Source: a virus
Strand: one strand, 5' to 3'
Virus record (IMG/VR): IMGVR_UViG_3300019093_000043
Coordinates: 1-29,907 of that record
Length of the DNA: 29,907 nucleotides
Shown here: in pieces, positions 13,845 to 21,009 of the stretch
Layout: the number at the start of each line of letters is the position of its first letter
How positions within the stretch are numbered: the first letter of the stretch is position 1
Notes under the pieces: model-generated
The model's input: the letters and a program-made list of their open reading frames with translations, nothing else
Database searches by the model: none
What the model was told of the DNA's origin: nothing
Made by a program: the position numbers and the translations under genes

Positions 13845-14688
13845 TGTTAACTGGAGTAGTCGAACTGTTCCTGTGGGCACAGAAGAACCCATTGACATTG
13901 CTACACTGACGTTTGAAATTCCCATATGGATATCAGCTCCTGTGGCGGTTAAACAATTTGGAGTTATCAAGAAGATCATTGCCAGTGTTTATGACAGTGA
14001 AGGTAATTTGAGTTTGGACATATTGGATGAAGGCAACTTGATAAGTCGTCTATACTTTACTCCATTGAATTATGGCCTATTATATGTGGGCAATGAACTT
14101 ACATTGTTGAAGCCCGAGGAGGTTGATGATCGACGTGGTGGTAAACTTGGCACAGACGATTCTTGGCCTGCGTTGATTGACGTATATGGCGGAAACTTTA
14201 AAAACGGTATCAGTCAAATTAGACTGACCACACCGGCAGGATATGAAGTTGTTGGCACCGCGGCACTGCACCCAACAGACAAAACCAAATTATTATACAC
14301 TCCATTTGCTGACACGCTGCCAGCCAATACCCTGGATCCTGTGAATGCCATCATCGATCCCGAATCAGTTGCTGTGGATGCGGACCTATTGACCCCAGCA
14401 GAAGGCACACGCTATCTGATCTTAAACGACATTGGTAGCTACAACAACACAGCGGCTGCGGCAGTGTGGCTCAGTGCTGGTGGCGACAATTTTGTTGCTC
14501 GTGCCAACGACATTATTAAATACACAGCAGGTGGATGGACAGTGGAGTTTGATAGTCTATCTAACACAAATTCAATTCAATATGTGACAAACTTGAACAC
14601 GCACGTTCAGTATCGCTGGCACAACAGCGAGTGGACCAAGAGTGTTGAGGGAGTTTATCGAGAGGGGTTATGGAGCCTGGTTTTATAA
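13807..14688 (+). CDS. 15: gp15, C-terminal part in the +1 frame
   Basis: Read from a GTG at 13807, but the homology begins earlier in this frame (about 13783), so this is probably the second half of one gene, not a separate one. DVNWSSRTVPVGTEEPIDIA and TLTFEIPIWISAPVAVKQFG are the closing strands of the gp15 domain. The remaining residues form C-terminal modules: YFTPLNYGLLYVGNELTLL, and a final W-rich segment with VQYRWHNSEWTKSVEG that recalls modules in other virion proteins here. Joined across the break, the protein would be about 458 aa. No Shine-Dalgarno is evident before 13807. The end overlaps the Nudix start by 19 nt. Confidence 0.8.
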   Translation: MDWASLTAVFLTDVNWSSRTVPVGTEEPIDIATLTFEIPIWISAPVAVKQFGVIKKIIASVYDSEGNLSLDILDEGNLISRLYFTPLNYGLLYVGNELTLLKPEEVDDRRGGKLGTDDSWPALIDVYGGNFKNGISQIRLTTPAGYEVVGTAALHPTDKTKLLYTPFADTLPANTLDPVNAIIDPESVAVDADLLTPAEGTRYLILNDIGSYNNTAAAAVWLSAGGDNFVARANDIIKYTAGGWTVEFDSLSNTNSIQYVTNLNTHVQYRWHNSEWTKSVEGVYREGLWSLVL

Positions 14689-15131
14689 AAAATTTAGAAG
14701 GGTGCGGAGCCTTGGTCTACTGCACTCGTACACGAAGATACTTGTTTCTGCTACGTAATGGTGCTAAACACTCGGGTTCTTGGGGCCTGGTTGGTGGCAA
14801 AATTGAGTCAGGTGAAACTGTGGCTGCGGCTCTTGTACGCGAGATTCGAGAAGAAATGGGCGGCTCTATTGTTGATCTCAAACTTATTCCTATTGAGAAA
14901 TTTACCGCAGACAATCAAAGTTTTATCTATCACACATTCTTGATCACCGTTGATGAAGAATTTGCACCAGTGTTAAACAATGAGCATCGTGGTTATTGCT
15001 GGGTACCATTGGAAGATCACCCCAAGCCATTGCATCCTGGGGTATGGCGTACTTTTAATTTTAAGAGTGTGATAAAGAAATTAAAAACTGTTGAACAATT
15101 TAAAGATCAGCTTCAAGTACAAAATCTCTAA
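14670..15131 (+). CDS. Nudix hydrolase
   Basis: 153 aa. The Nudix box is complete at residues 43-64: G43 K-I-E-S-G E49, then R57 E58 I R60 E61 E62 M G64. The last three glutamates bind the metal. Nudix enzymes split nucleoside diphosphates linked to another group (oxidised dNTPs, ADP-ribose, Ap4A, capped RNA); the substrate here cannot be told. Residues 110-125 (HRGYCWVPLEDHPKPLHPGV) resemble the C-terminal part of small MutT-like enzymes. The ATG lies inside the end of gene 15 with a GAGAGGGG ribosome-binding site, so it is translated late with a virion operon, which is unusual. Its end overlaps the opposite-strand gene by 32 nt. Confidence 0.92.
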   Translation: MEPGFIKNLEGCGALVYCTRTRRYLFLLRNGAKHSGSWGLVGGKIESGETVAAALVREIREEMGGSIVDLKLIPIEKFTADNQSFIYHTFLITVDEEFAPVLNNEHRGYCWVPLEDHPKPLHPGVWRTFNFKSVIKKLKTVEQFKDQLQVQNL

Positions 15132-15837
15132 AATTGATAGTGCGTAGATTGGTTTGATACTTCCATGATTCAGGCAGTCTAAATTCTCGAGTGGGCATTA
15201 CTCTAACAAAGTCAACTGTTGGATAGGTATTCATGACCAGTAGCATGGTCTGTTCCCAGAATTCTTCAGGAATGTTTGTGTCTGCTGTGTAATAACCCAC
15301 AGTATTGGAATAGATATTGTAATGTCCGTTACCGTAATCATTTCCATCAAATCCCAACAAAAATACTTTTTTGTGGCCATCAAAACAGGCCATGTACGCG
15401 GCCAAGGCACCCGAGTTCCAATGAGGATCTTGTGGTATTAAATAAAACTTTTGTGGGTATTGAACAATGCCTTCGCCGTTGGCGTAGACAATATGATCAT
15501 CACAGTATCCAGATTGGGCAATCTCTTGAACAATTTCTTCGCCCACAGCAACTACAAAATCTGATTCATAGTCTCTGTAGGATGCATTGCACCCATAGGT
15601 CTGTAGTCTATTGCTGCCATATGGTCCAGCTCTATGGGTTTTTACGTAGGATAAATTAAAATCTAGTCTACTGTAACCATTGCCAATGACCAGAGCCTGG
15701 TTTGATATTTGTAAATTGGTAACTTGATTACGCACAAACTCATTGGTTGCGTTCCAACGGCCACCTTGATACACCAACTGTGTGGTAACATCTTCTCCGG
15801 TGTAGTTTGCTCTAAATAACGGGTTAATTAACTGCAT
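15100..15837 (-). CDS. MptE/DUF115-like or glycosyltransferase-like Rossmann protein
   Basis: 245 aa. Residues 48-60 (ALVIGNGYSRLDF) look like a nucleotide-binding turn. Then come QTYGCNASYRDYESDFVVAV and, near residue 140, SGALAAYMACFDGHKKVFLL with GFDGND. This order (G.G.S, cysteine/asparagine core, D..V, SG..A...A, V.L.GFD) is the layout of the MptE-like DUF115 and sialyltransferase-like families, and I recall such genes in aquatic T4-like phages. The true reaction is unknown; modifying a sugar on the particle or host surface is possible. A late promoter box at 15869-15876 and a strong GGAG support late expression. It lies tail to tail with the Nudix gene. Confidence 0.6.
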   Translation of the reverse strand: MQLINPLFRANYTGEDVTTQLVYQGGRWNATNEFVRNQVTNLQISNQALVIGNGYSRLDFNLSYVKTHRAGPYGSNRLQTYGCNASYRDYESDFVVAVGEEIVQEIAQSGYCDDHIVYANGEGIVQYPQKFYLIPQDPHWNSGALAAYMACFDGHKKVFLLGFDGNDYGNGHYNIYSNTVGYYTADTNIPEEFWEQTMLLVMNTYPTVDFVRVMPTREFRLPESWKYQTNLRTINFRDFVLEADL

Positions 15838-15868
15838 TAAAATCTCCTGCGACCAATTCTATGTACTG

Positions 15869-15876
15869 TATTTATT
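15869..15876 (-). promoter_or_regulatory. T4-type late promoter (AATAAATA)
   Basis: Minus-strand AATAAATA, 7 of 8, 32 nt above the ATG at 15837; the leader carries GCAGGAG. Confidence 0.62.
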
Positions 15877-15910
15877 GATTTACACCATTAAGTGGTTTAC
15901 TTAAATCGAT

Positions 15911-16453
15911 TTAAACAGATTTAGATTCTGTTGGTTTCCAAAATGCCCCATTTTCCTCCCACATATACGACTGAGTATCGTCGTCGGGGTATGGTATAGG
16001 TGGTACCCAATTATTAGAAACAACATTATATATCCAGCTGTTGTATGGTTGTGGGAGAACAAATATATCAAGATCTGACCTATATATTCCACCTACATAA
16101 GCATACATCCTTCTAAATTCTCCAGTTGAACTGGTCTGTTTCCATGTGGTTTGATTGCCAAACAAAGACTGTAAGAATTCTATTCCTATCTGTTCTGAAT
16201 CAGGATATGTTGCTTCACCAATGACATTGTCATCAACAGCAACAATCTGCATTACTATGTTATTAAAATCCAACTGTGCAAAATAAGCCATATTTTTAAC
16301 CTTTTTCTTCCATTTGTTTAATGGGCAACAAGCATCGTCTATCCGTGCTTTGAGAAACATAAAACATCCACACTCTCGACACCTACCGGTGATGTTTTCG
16401 TATGATGGACATTCTTTACAAACTGCAATTCTTTCATCGTACAATTTTACCAT
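15911..16453 (-). CDS. Fusion of a cysteine-rich zinc domain and a phage tail-associated domain
   Basis: 180 aa from the ATG at 16453, which overlaps the fibre gene's stop by 7 nt. Residues 1-50 are a small zinc domain (C12..C15, C25..C28.C30, C42 C43; GRCRECGCFMFLKARIDD). Residues 55-180 (MAYFAQLDFNNIVMQIVAVD; then FGNQTTWKQTS, QPYNSWI, VPPIPYPDDD) form a second domain that is usually, as I recall, a protein of its own near tail-fibre genes in marine phages. An internal ATG at 16291 with AAAGG upstream could still start it separately. The role may be in fibre assembly or the particle; unproven. The late transcript comes from the fibre operon. Confidence 0.72.
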   Translation of the reverse strand: MVKLYDERIAVCKECPSYENITGRCRECGCFMFLKARIDDACCPLNKWKKKVKNMAYFAQLDFNNIVMQIVAVDDNVIGEATYPDSEQIGIEFLQSLFGNQTTWKQTSSTGEFRRMYAYVGGIYRSDLDIFVLPQPYNSWIYNVVSNNWVPPIPYPDDDTQSYMWEENGAFWKPTESKSV

Positions 16454-19400
16454 GTGATAGAACCAGCGCCGCGCCACACATAAGTTTTTGTGCCGCCTGA
16501 ATCTGAATAACTTGGTGATCCTGTGGTAGACGTAGCATCTGGATAAGAAGAAGAATAACTGACAACAACTGCCCCAGTGGCACCAGCGCCGCCATTGCCT
16601 CCAGAACACCCACTGCCGGTTCCGCCGCCGCAACATTTACCGCCTTGTCCGCCGCCACCGCCGGCTCCGTACCCACTGCCGGTTCCGCCCGCTACTGAAC
16701 ATCCGCCAGAGCCAGCAGTGCCACCACCACCGTTGTATGGCGAAGCACCTCCGGCACCTCCGGGATTGGGGGTGTCAGATCGACAGGCGCCGCCGTTTGT
16801 TCCTGTTCCTGACCCGCCAGCGTTTCCGTTGGGTGAGCCAGCACTACCTGCACTGCCGCCTGGATTGGGGTTGGTGGCTCCGCCTCCAGCACCTCCGCCC
16901 CCAGCAGTTTGCCCAAATCCAGTGGTGGCAGATCCGGCGCTGCCGGCACCACCGTTGGCGTCACATCCTGTTCCGGGGCTGGTGCTTCCGCCGCCTCCAC
17001 CGCCAACGCCAAATGAGTAAGTTCCACCACCTATAGTAATAGCTTGAGTGCTTGCAACATAACCGCCGCTACCACCGCCGCCACCACCGGAACCAGCCCA
17101 ACCTCCAGTAGCTCCAGAACCCCCACCACCACCTCCACCTAATAAGTAGTAGTTAATAGTCCAGCTGTTATAAGGAGTTGTTATGCTGTTGGAAGCCGAA
17201 GATGAAGATCCATTGCCCAAAGCGTTGGTAGCATACACAGTAAATGTATAAGCGGTTGCTTGCGATAGTCCTGTAATGGTAATAGTGCCTGATCCAGATT
17301 GGCTAACCGAACCGGTTGCTCCCCCAGGGCTTGCAACTGCTGTATAGCCTGTGATTGCTGTACCTCCGTTGCTTGCAGGTGCAGTAAATGTAACTGTGGC
17401 TGTATTGTATGCTGTTGCTGTGGCCGTGCCAATGGTGGGTGCACCAGGGGCGGACCACGTCGTGACTGCGGCACTAGAGCCGCTGGCAGCGCCTGTGCCC
17501 ACAGAGTTGGTTGCTGTCACTGTGTAGGTATAAGCGGTGTTGTTGGTGCCGCCGGTGGCCAAAATTGGCGATGACGCTCCAGAAAATGTACTGCCACCAG
17601 AGCTACGTGTGACTGTGTAACTGGTAATTGATGAACCAACACCGCCAACGTTTGCCGGGGCAGTGAAGGCCACGGATTGGGTACCAGCACCTGTATTGGT
17701 TGCACTGACACTGGTAGGTGCTCCAGGCACTGTCCACATGGTGATTCCGTTTGACGCCGAAGAACTTGCACTGTTGCCTGCGGTATTGGTAGCATATACT
17801 GTGAATGAATATGCAGTTCCTGAAGTAAGACCATTGACGGTGATGGTACCCGAACCTGATTGTGCCACAGTGCCGGTGATGCCGCCCACATTGGACACTG
17901 CGGTGTAACTGGTGATGCCTTGAGTGCTGGTGCCGGCTCCGGTATCTGTTGGTGCGGTATAAGTTACTGTTGCTGTTGTGCCGCTTGTGGTAGTAGCAGT
18001 ACCGATTGTGGGTGCGCCAGGCACATTAAAATAAACAACTATTTCCCATTTAGAACTTGTAGCAGAGTATGCTTCGATTGCGTTTAATGTTGTATTGAAA
18101 CGAATGTATCCATTTGATGGAGAATTTGGTCTTTGTGCTGTGGTACCACTTGGTAATGCAAAATAACCAGTCGAAGCGTTTGATTGATCGCTGACTGCAG
18201 ACGGAGTTGATGCACCGCCACCTGAACTGTAACTGGTTCCATTGGCCCAGAATATGCCGTTTGTAGTTATAACATTTGCAAATGTAGCACTAGTTCCTGC
18301 TGTGTTGGCAGCGATATTTCCGCCCACATTTAAATTGCCAGCAATGCCTGCACCACCGGCCACCACTAGTGCGCCTGTTGTGGTGCTGGTACTGGTGGTG
18401 GTTGCCACTACTACCAAGTTACTGTTGGTGTTGGTGCCAATCTTGGAATTGGCATAGGTTTCAAAAGCACCAAGATTTGCATTGGTTGAGATATTGGCGT
18501 TGTATAAGGTACCGATGTTGGCATTGGCATAAGTCTGGAACGCACCTAGGTTGGCATTGGTTGAGATATTGGCGTTGTATAGGGTACCAATGTTGGCATT
18601 GGCGTACAACTTAAAAGCGTCAATGGTGGTATCAGAACCTGTACCCGAACTGTATGAGTTACCATTGTTCCAGAATATGCCATTGGTAATGGTCAAATTG
18701 CCAATGGTCACATTGCCGCCACTGGTAGATGCATTGCTGGCCGTAGAAAATGATATTGTTGATAAATTACCACCAGTGGTATTTGCAACTGTTATTGTTC
18801 CACTGGGACTCACAATGGTGGCCACTGGATTGGGGTTGGCCACCGTTGGCTGAGGAATAAACGCAAAAGCACCTGTGGTGGTATCAGTTTTGATAGTGGC
18901 GCCACCCAGGTCAATGGTATTGCCACTTAGATACAAACTTCTAAATCTTAGAGTGGGTGTGCCAATGTCATAGGCAATATTGGCCGCCGGAACAATGTTG
19001 CCCGAGATGTACATGTCTCCGCCAATGCCGGCGCCACCACGAACCACTAGAGCGCCTGTGGTGGTGCTGGTACTTGCGGTGCCCGAGTCGGCCACAATGT
19101 TGCCTTGTATGACTTCGGTTGTTGTGACAACTTCTTGATTGACTGTGATCAAGTTGGCCACGGTTAGATTGCCGCCCACATACAAATTGCCTGTGGTTGA
19201 TACGCTTGCGGCTGCCAGTGTACCAACGGTTAGATTGGCATAGTTGCTGACTACGATGTTGGAATCTGTGGCACCAGTGTTGGCAGTAAATGCTGTGACA
19301 AATGTGTTGCCTGATTCACTCCAGTACAGGGCCACATTTGAAACCAGGCCGTTGGCACGATTGTACAAAAAACCCATGTCCACATTGGCCTGGCTAGACC

Positions 19401-19482
19401 CAGCATTGATGACCGTGATGGGATCTTTGAACGCTGTTATAGAGGTGTTCAGTTGCGAGAGTCTTGGCCGAGTTAATGACAT
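16447..19482 (-). CDS. Tail fibre/adhesin with three fibronectin III domains and a glycine-rich tip
   Basis: 1011 aa. The N-terminus (PRLSQLNTSITAFKDPITVI) is the virion-attachment segment seen on fibres of T4-like aquatic phages. Residues 80-480 are fibre repeats, including the module STSTTTGALVVRGGAGIGG (about 138 and 370) and a 25-residue tandem repeat (ANIGTLYNANISTNANLGAF). Three fibronectin III-like domains follow at about 486, 582 and 681, each opening with PGAPT. Residues 777-950 are glycine-rich with scattered cysteines, then a common closing domain (SGGTKTYVWRGAGSITW). Glycine-rich tips bind the receptor in T4-like gp38 adhesins, so this is the likely host-range determinant. It has its own late box and sits after a strong terminator. 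Confidence 0.85.
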   Translation of the reverse strand: MSLTRPRLSQLNTSITAFKDPITVINAGSSQANVDMGFLYNRANGLVSNVALYWSESGNTFVTAFTANTGATDSNIVVSNYANLTVGTLAAASVSTTGNLYVGGNLTVANLITVNQEVVTTTEVIQGNIVADSGTASTSTTTGALVVRGGAGIGGDMYISGNIVPAANIAYDIGTPTLRFRSLYLSGNTIDLGGATIKTDTTTGAFAFIPQPTVANPNPVATIVSPSGTITVANTTGGNLSTISFSTASNASTSGGNVTIGNLTITNGIFWNNGNSYSSGTGSDTTIDAFKLYANANIGTLYNANISTNANLGAFQTYANANIGTLYNANISTNANLGAFETYANSKIGTNTNSNLVVVATTTSTSTTTGALVVAGGAGIAGNLNVGGNIAANTAGTSATFANVITTNGIFWANGTSYSSGGGASTPSAVSDQSNASTGYFALPSGTTAQRPNSPSNGYIRFNTTLNAIEAYSATSSKWEIVVYFNVPGAPTIGTATTTSGTTATVTYTAPTDTGAGTSTQGITSYTAVSNVGGITGTVAQSGSGTITVNGLTSGTAYSFTVYATNTAGNSASSSASNGITMWTVPGAPTSVSATNTGAGTQSVAFTAPANVGGVGSSITSYTVTRSSGGSTFSGASSPILATGGTNNTAYTYTVTATNSVGTGAASGSSAAVTTWSAPGAPTIGTATATAYNTATVTFTAPASNGGTAITGYTAVASPGGATGSVSQSGSGTITITGLSQATAYTFTVYATNALGNGSSSSASNSITTPYNSWTINYYLLGGGGGGGSGATGGWAGSGGGGGGSGGYVASTQAITIGGGTYSFGVGGGGGGSTSPGTGCDANGGAGSAGSATTGFGQTAGGGGAGGGATNPNPGGSAGSAGSPNGNAGGSGTGTNGGACRSDTPNPGGAGGASPYNGGGGTAGSGGCSVAGGTGSGYGAGGGGGQGGKCCGGGTGSGCSGGNGGAGATGAVVVSYSSSYPDATSTTGSPSYSDSGGTKTYVWRGAGSITW
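18433..18612 (-). repeat. 75-nt (25-residue) tandem repeat in the fibre gene
   Basis: A 75-nt unit encoding YANANIGTLYNANISTNANL plus GAF(Q/E)T. Copies begin at 18481 and 18556 (plus coordinates), nearly identical over about 50 nt, with a decayed third copy next to them. Confidence 0.8.
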
Positions 19483-19503
19483 TCTAATTCCATAGATTAG
19501 TAA

Positions 19504-19511
19504 TATTTAGC
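19504..19511 (-). promoter_or_regulatory. Late promoter of the adhesin gene (GCTAAATA)
   Basis: Minus-strand GCTAAATA with the TAAATA core, 21 nt above the ATG at 19482, directly following the terminator at 19514-19544. Confidence 0.55.
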
Positions 19512-19513
19512 CA

Positions 19514-19544
19514 AAAATAAAGGACCCGTGGGGTCCTTTATTTT
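19514..19544 (-). terminator. Strong bidirectional terminator between fibre genes
   Basis: A 14-bp perfect stem (arm AAAATAAAGGACCC) with a 3-nt loop. The stem's own A/T ends supply a T-run on either strand. It lies 12 nt past the stop of the 476-aa gene. Confidence 0.92.
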
Positions 19545-19556
19545 GAGTGGGCAATG

Positions 19557-20987
19557 TTAGACTCTGCCCACAACCACTTCAATTATGGCTTTGTTTTGTC
19601 CAGTGACTTCTTCCAAGGCCTTGCCAATTACCTGTCCAGGTTGTGGATGATTATTGGTTTTGGCAAAACCAAAACCGGCACTTACCATCAAGTCACCTTT
19701 GGCCACTGGTCCAACCACTTGACAAGGCACACGCCCTTGCAGGGCCACAGGTACCACGTTTGGTCCTTGTAGGGCACCATTCATCAAGTGAGCTGGATTG
19801 CTAGACACCACACCAGCAACTCTTGTTGTTTCAGGTGCGCTGATGGTAACTTCTTTGTCACCACCAAACTCTACCACTGTACCTGCAGGATAAGGACGAT
19901 CTGCTAGATAGTTCTCTGCCAAGTCAGCGTATTGTGCTTGGGTGGATTTACCATAAAATATGTTCCACCAACTTGTTGTTGATCCAAGATTCTGACTTAC
20001 ATTGGATGTTGGTATGATCCAACCGCCTGTGAACACATTGCCGCTGATGCCCACACCACCTGCGACCACTAGGGCACCTGTTGTGGCTGTAGTACTTGCT
20101 GTACCACTTGCGGCAACAATGTTACCTGAACTGATGTGTACACCACCGTTGTAAACTGCACCAGCAATACCAGCTCCGCCTACAACTACCAGAGCACCTG
20201 TTGTGGTACTGGTACTGGCTTGACTAGATGCCGCAATAATATTACCAGTAGACACTGCCAATGCACCGCCTGTGGGTGCTGAAATTGTTGTACCGCCCAA
20301 GTCAATGGTGGTACCTGACAAGTACAAATCTTTCCATCTTAGGCTTGGACTACCTAAGTTATATGTGACGTTGGCAGTTGGTAGCACGTTGCCGGTGACC
20401 GTGATGTTGCCCGTGGCAACTATGGCATTACCAGCTGAACCACCAATGTACAGGTTACCAGCAACGCTGGCGCCGCCTGTTACTTGTAGCGCACCAGTGG
20501 TTGAGCTTGTGGCTTGTGTGTTTGGTAGTATACTGATGTTGCCGCCACTGGCCCACATGACCTGCACACTGGATCCTGTTGATCCTGAATAGAATCTAAG
20601 TACGTCATCGCCTGCACCAGCACTGGCCTCGGCTGATATGAATGCAAAGCCGTCAACAGATTTGACTCCACCTAGACTTGACCAGGCTGACCCTGCTCCA
20701 AAACCTTCGTAACTGCTGATTGAGCTGTTGTAACGAATCATGCCTAGCACACCGCCTGCTGGGCGTTGAGCTGTGTTACCAGATGCAATTTGAGTGTATG
20801 CTGTGCTGGTAGATGCTATGTTGCCGCTGGCAGTGATGTTGCCTGATGTGTTAACGTTGCTGGCAAAAATAGAGCCTAAAGGATAGGTCACGTTACCCAA
20901 ATAAACGTTAGCAGTAGTCGAAACAACTGTTAGATTACCATCTAAGCGTAGTGCTCCGTATCCTGTATTAATTCTCTGTAATGCCAT
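19557..20987 (-). CDS. Tail fibre protein with ADLAE-type C-terminal domain
   Basis: 476 aa, ATG 20987 preceded by AAGGA. The N-terminal two thirds are fibre repeats, with three copies of the TTGALVV.GG.(G/S)(I/V)(A/S)G module and TYNLGSPSLRWKDLYLSGT. From residue about 350 comes a globular domain: QAQYADLAENYLADRPYPAG, TVVEFGGDKEVTIS, RVAGVVSSNPAHLMNGAL, VALQGRVPCQVVGPVAKGDL and an end in IIEVVVGRV. The same type of domain closes many marine phage fibres. The ADLAE motif also occurs in the Peptidase_G2 (self-cleaving chaperone) family, but I cannot confirm catalytic residues. Distal fibre part or trimerisation end is likely. Read from the upstream late transcript. Confidence 0.82.
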   Translation of the reverse strand: MALQRINTGYGALRLDGNLTVVSTTANVYLGNVTYPLGSIFASNVNTSGNITASGNIASTSTAYTQIASGNTAQRPAGGVLGMIRYNSSISSYEGFGAGSAWSSLGGVKSVDGFAFISAEASAGAGDDVLRFYSGSTGSSVQVMWASGGNISILPNTQATSSTTGALQVTGGASVAGNLYIGGSAGNAIVATGNITVTGNVLPTANVTYNLGSPSLRWKDLYLSGTTIDLGGTTISAPTGGALAVSTGNIIAASSQASTSTTTGALVVVGGAGIAGAVYNGGVHISSGNIVAASGTASTTATTGALVVAGGVGISGNVFTGGWIIPTSNVSQNLGSTTSWWNIFYGKSTQAQYADLAENYLADRPYPAGTVVEFGGDKEVTISAPETTRVAGVVSSNPAHLMNGALQGPNVVPVALQGRVPCQVVGPVAKGDLMVSAGFGFAKTNNHPQPGQVIGKALEEVTGQNKAIIEVVVGRV

Positions 20988-21009
20988 GGTAGCGTATCCT
21001 TGTTAGTTA

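Noticed and set aside
15901-15914. 14-bp palindrome TTAAATCGATTTAA at the end of the 180-aa gene
   Set aside because: All-AT except the centre, no T-run or loop; probably chance around the stop codon.
16577-17020. Plus-strand 147-aa proline-rich open frame
   Set aside because: It is the antisense of the glycine-rich tip (GGN codons read as proline); no ribosome-binding site.
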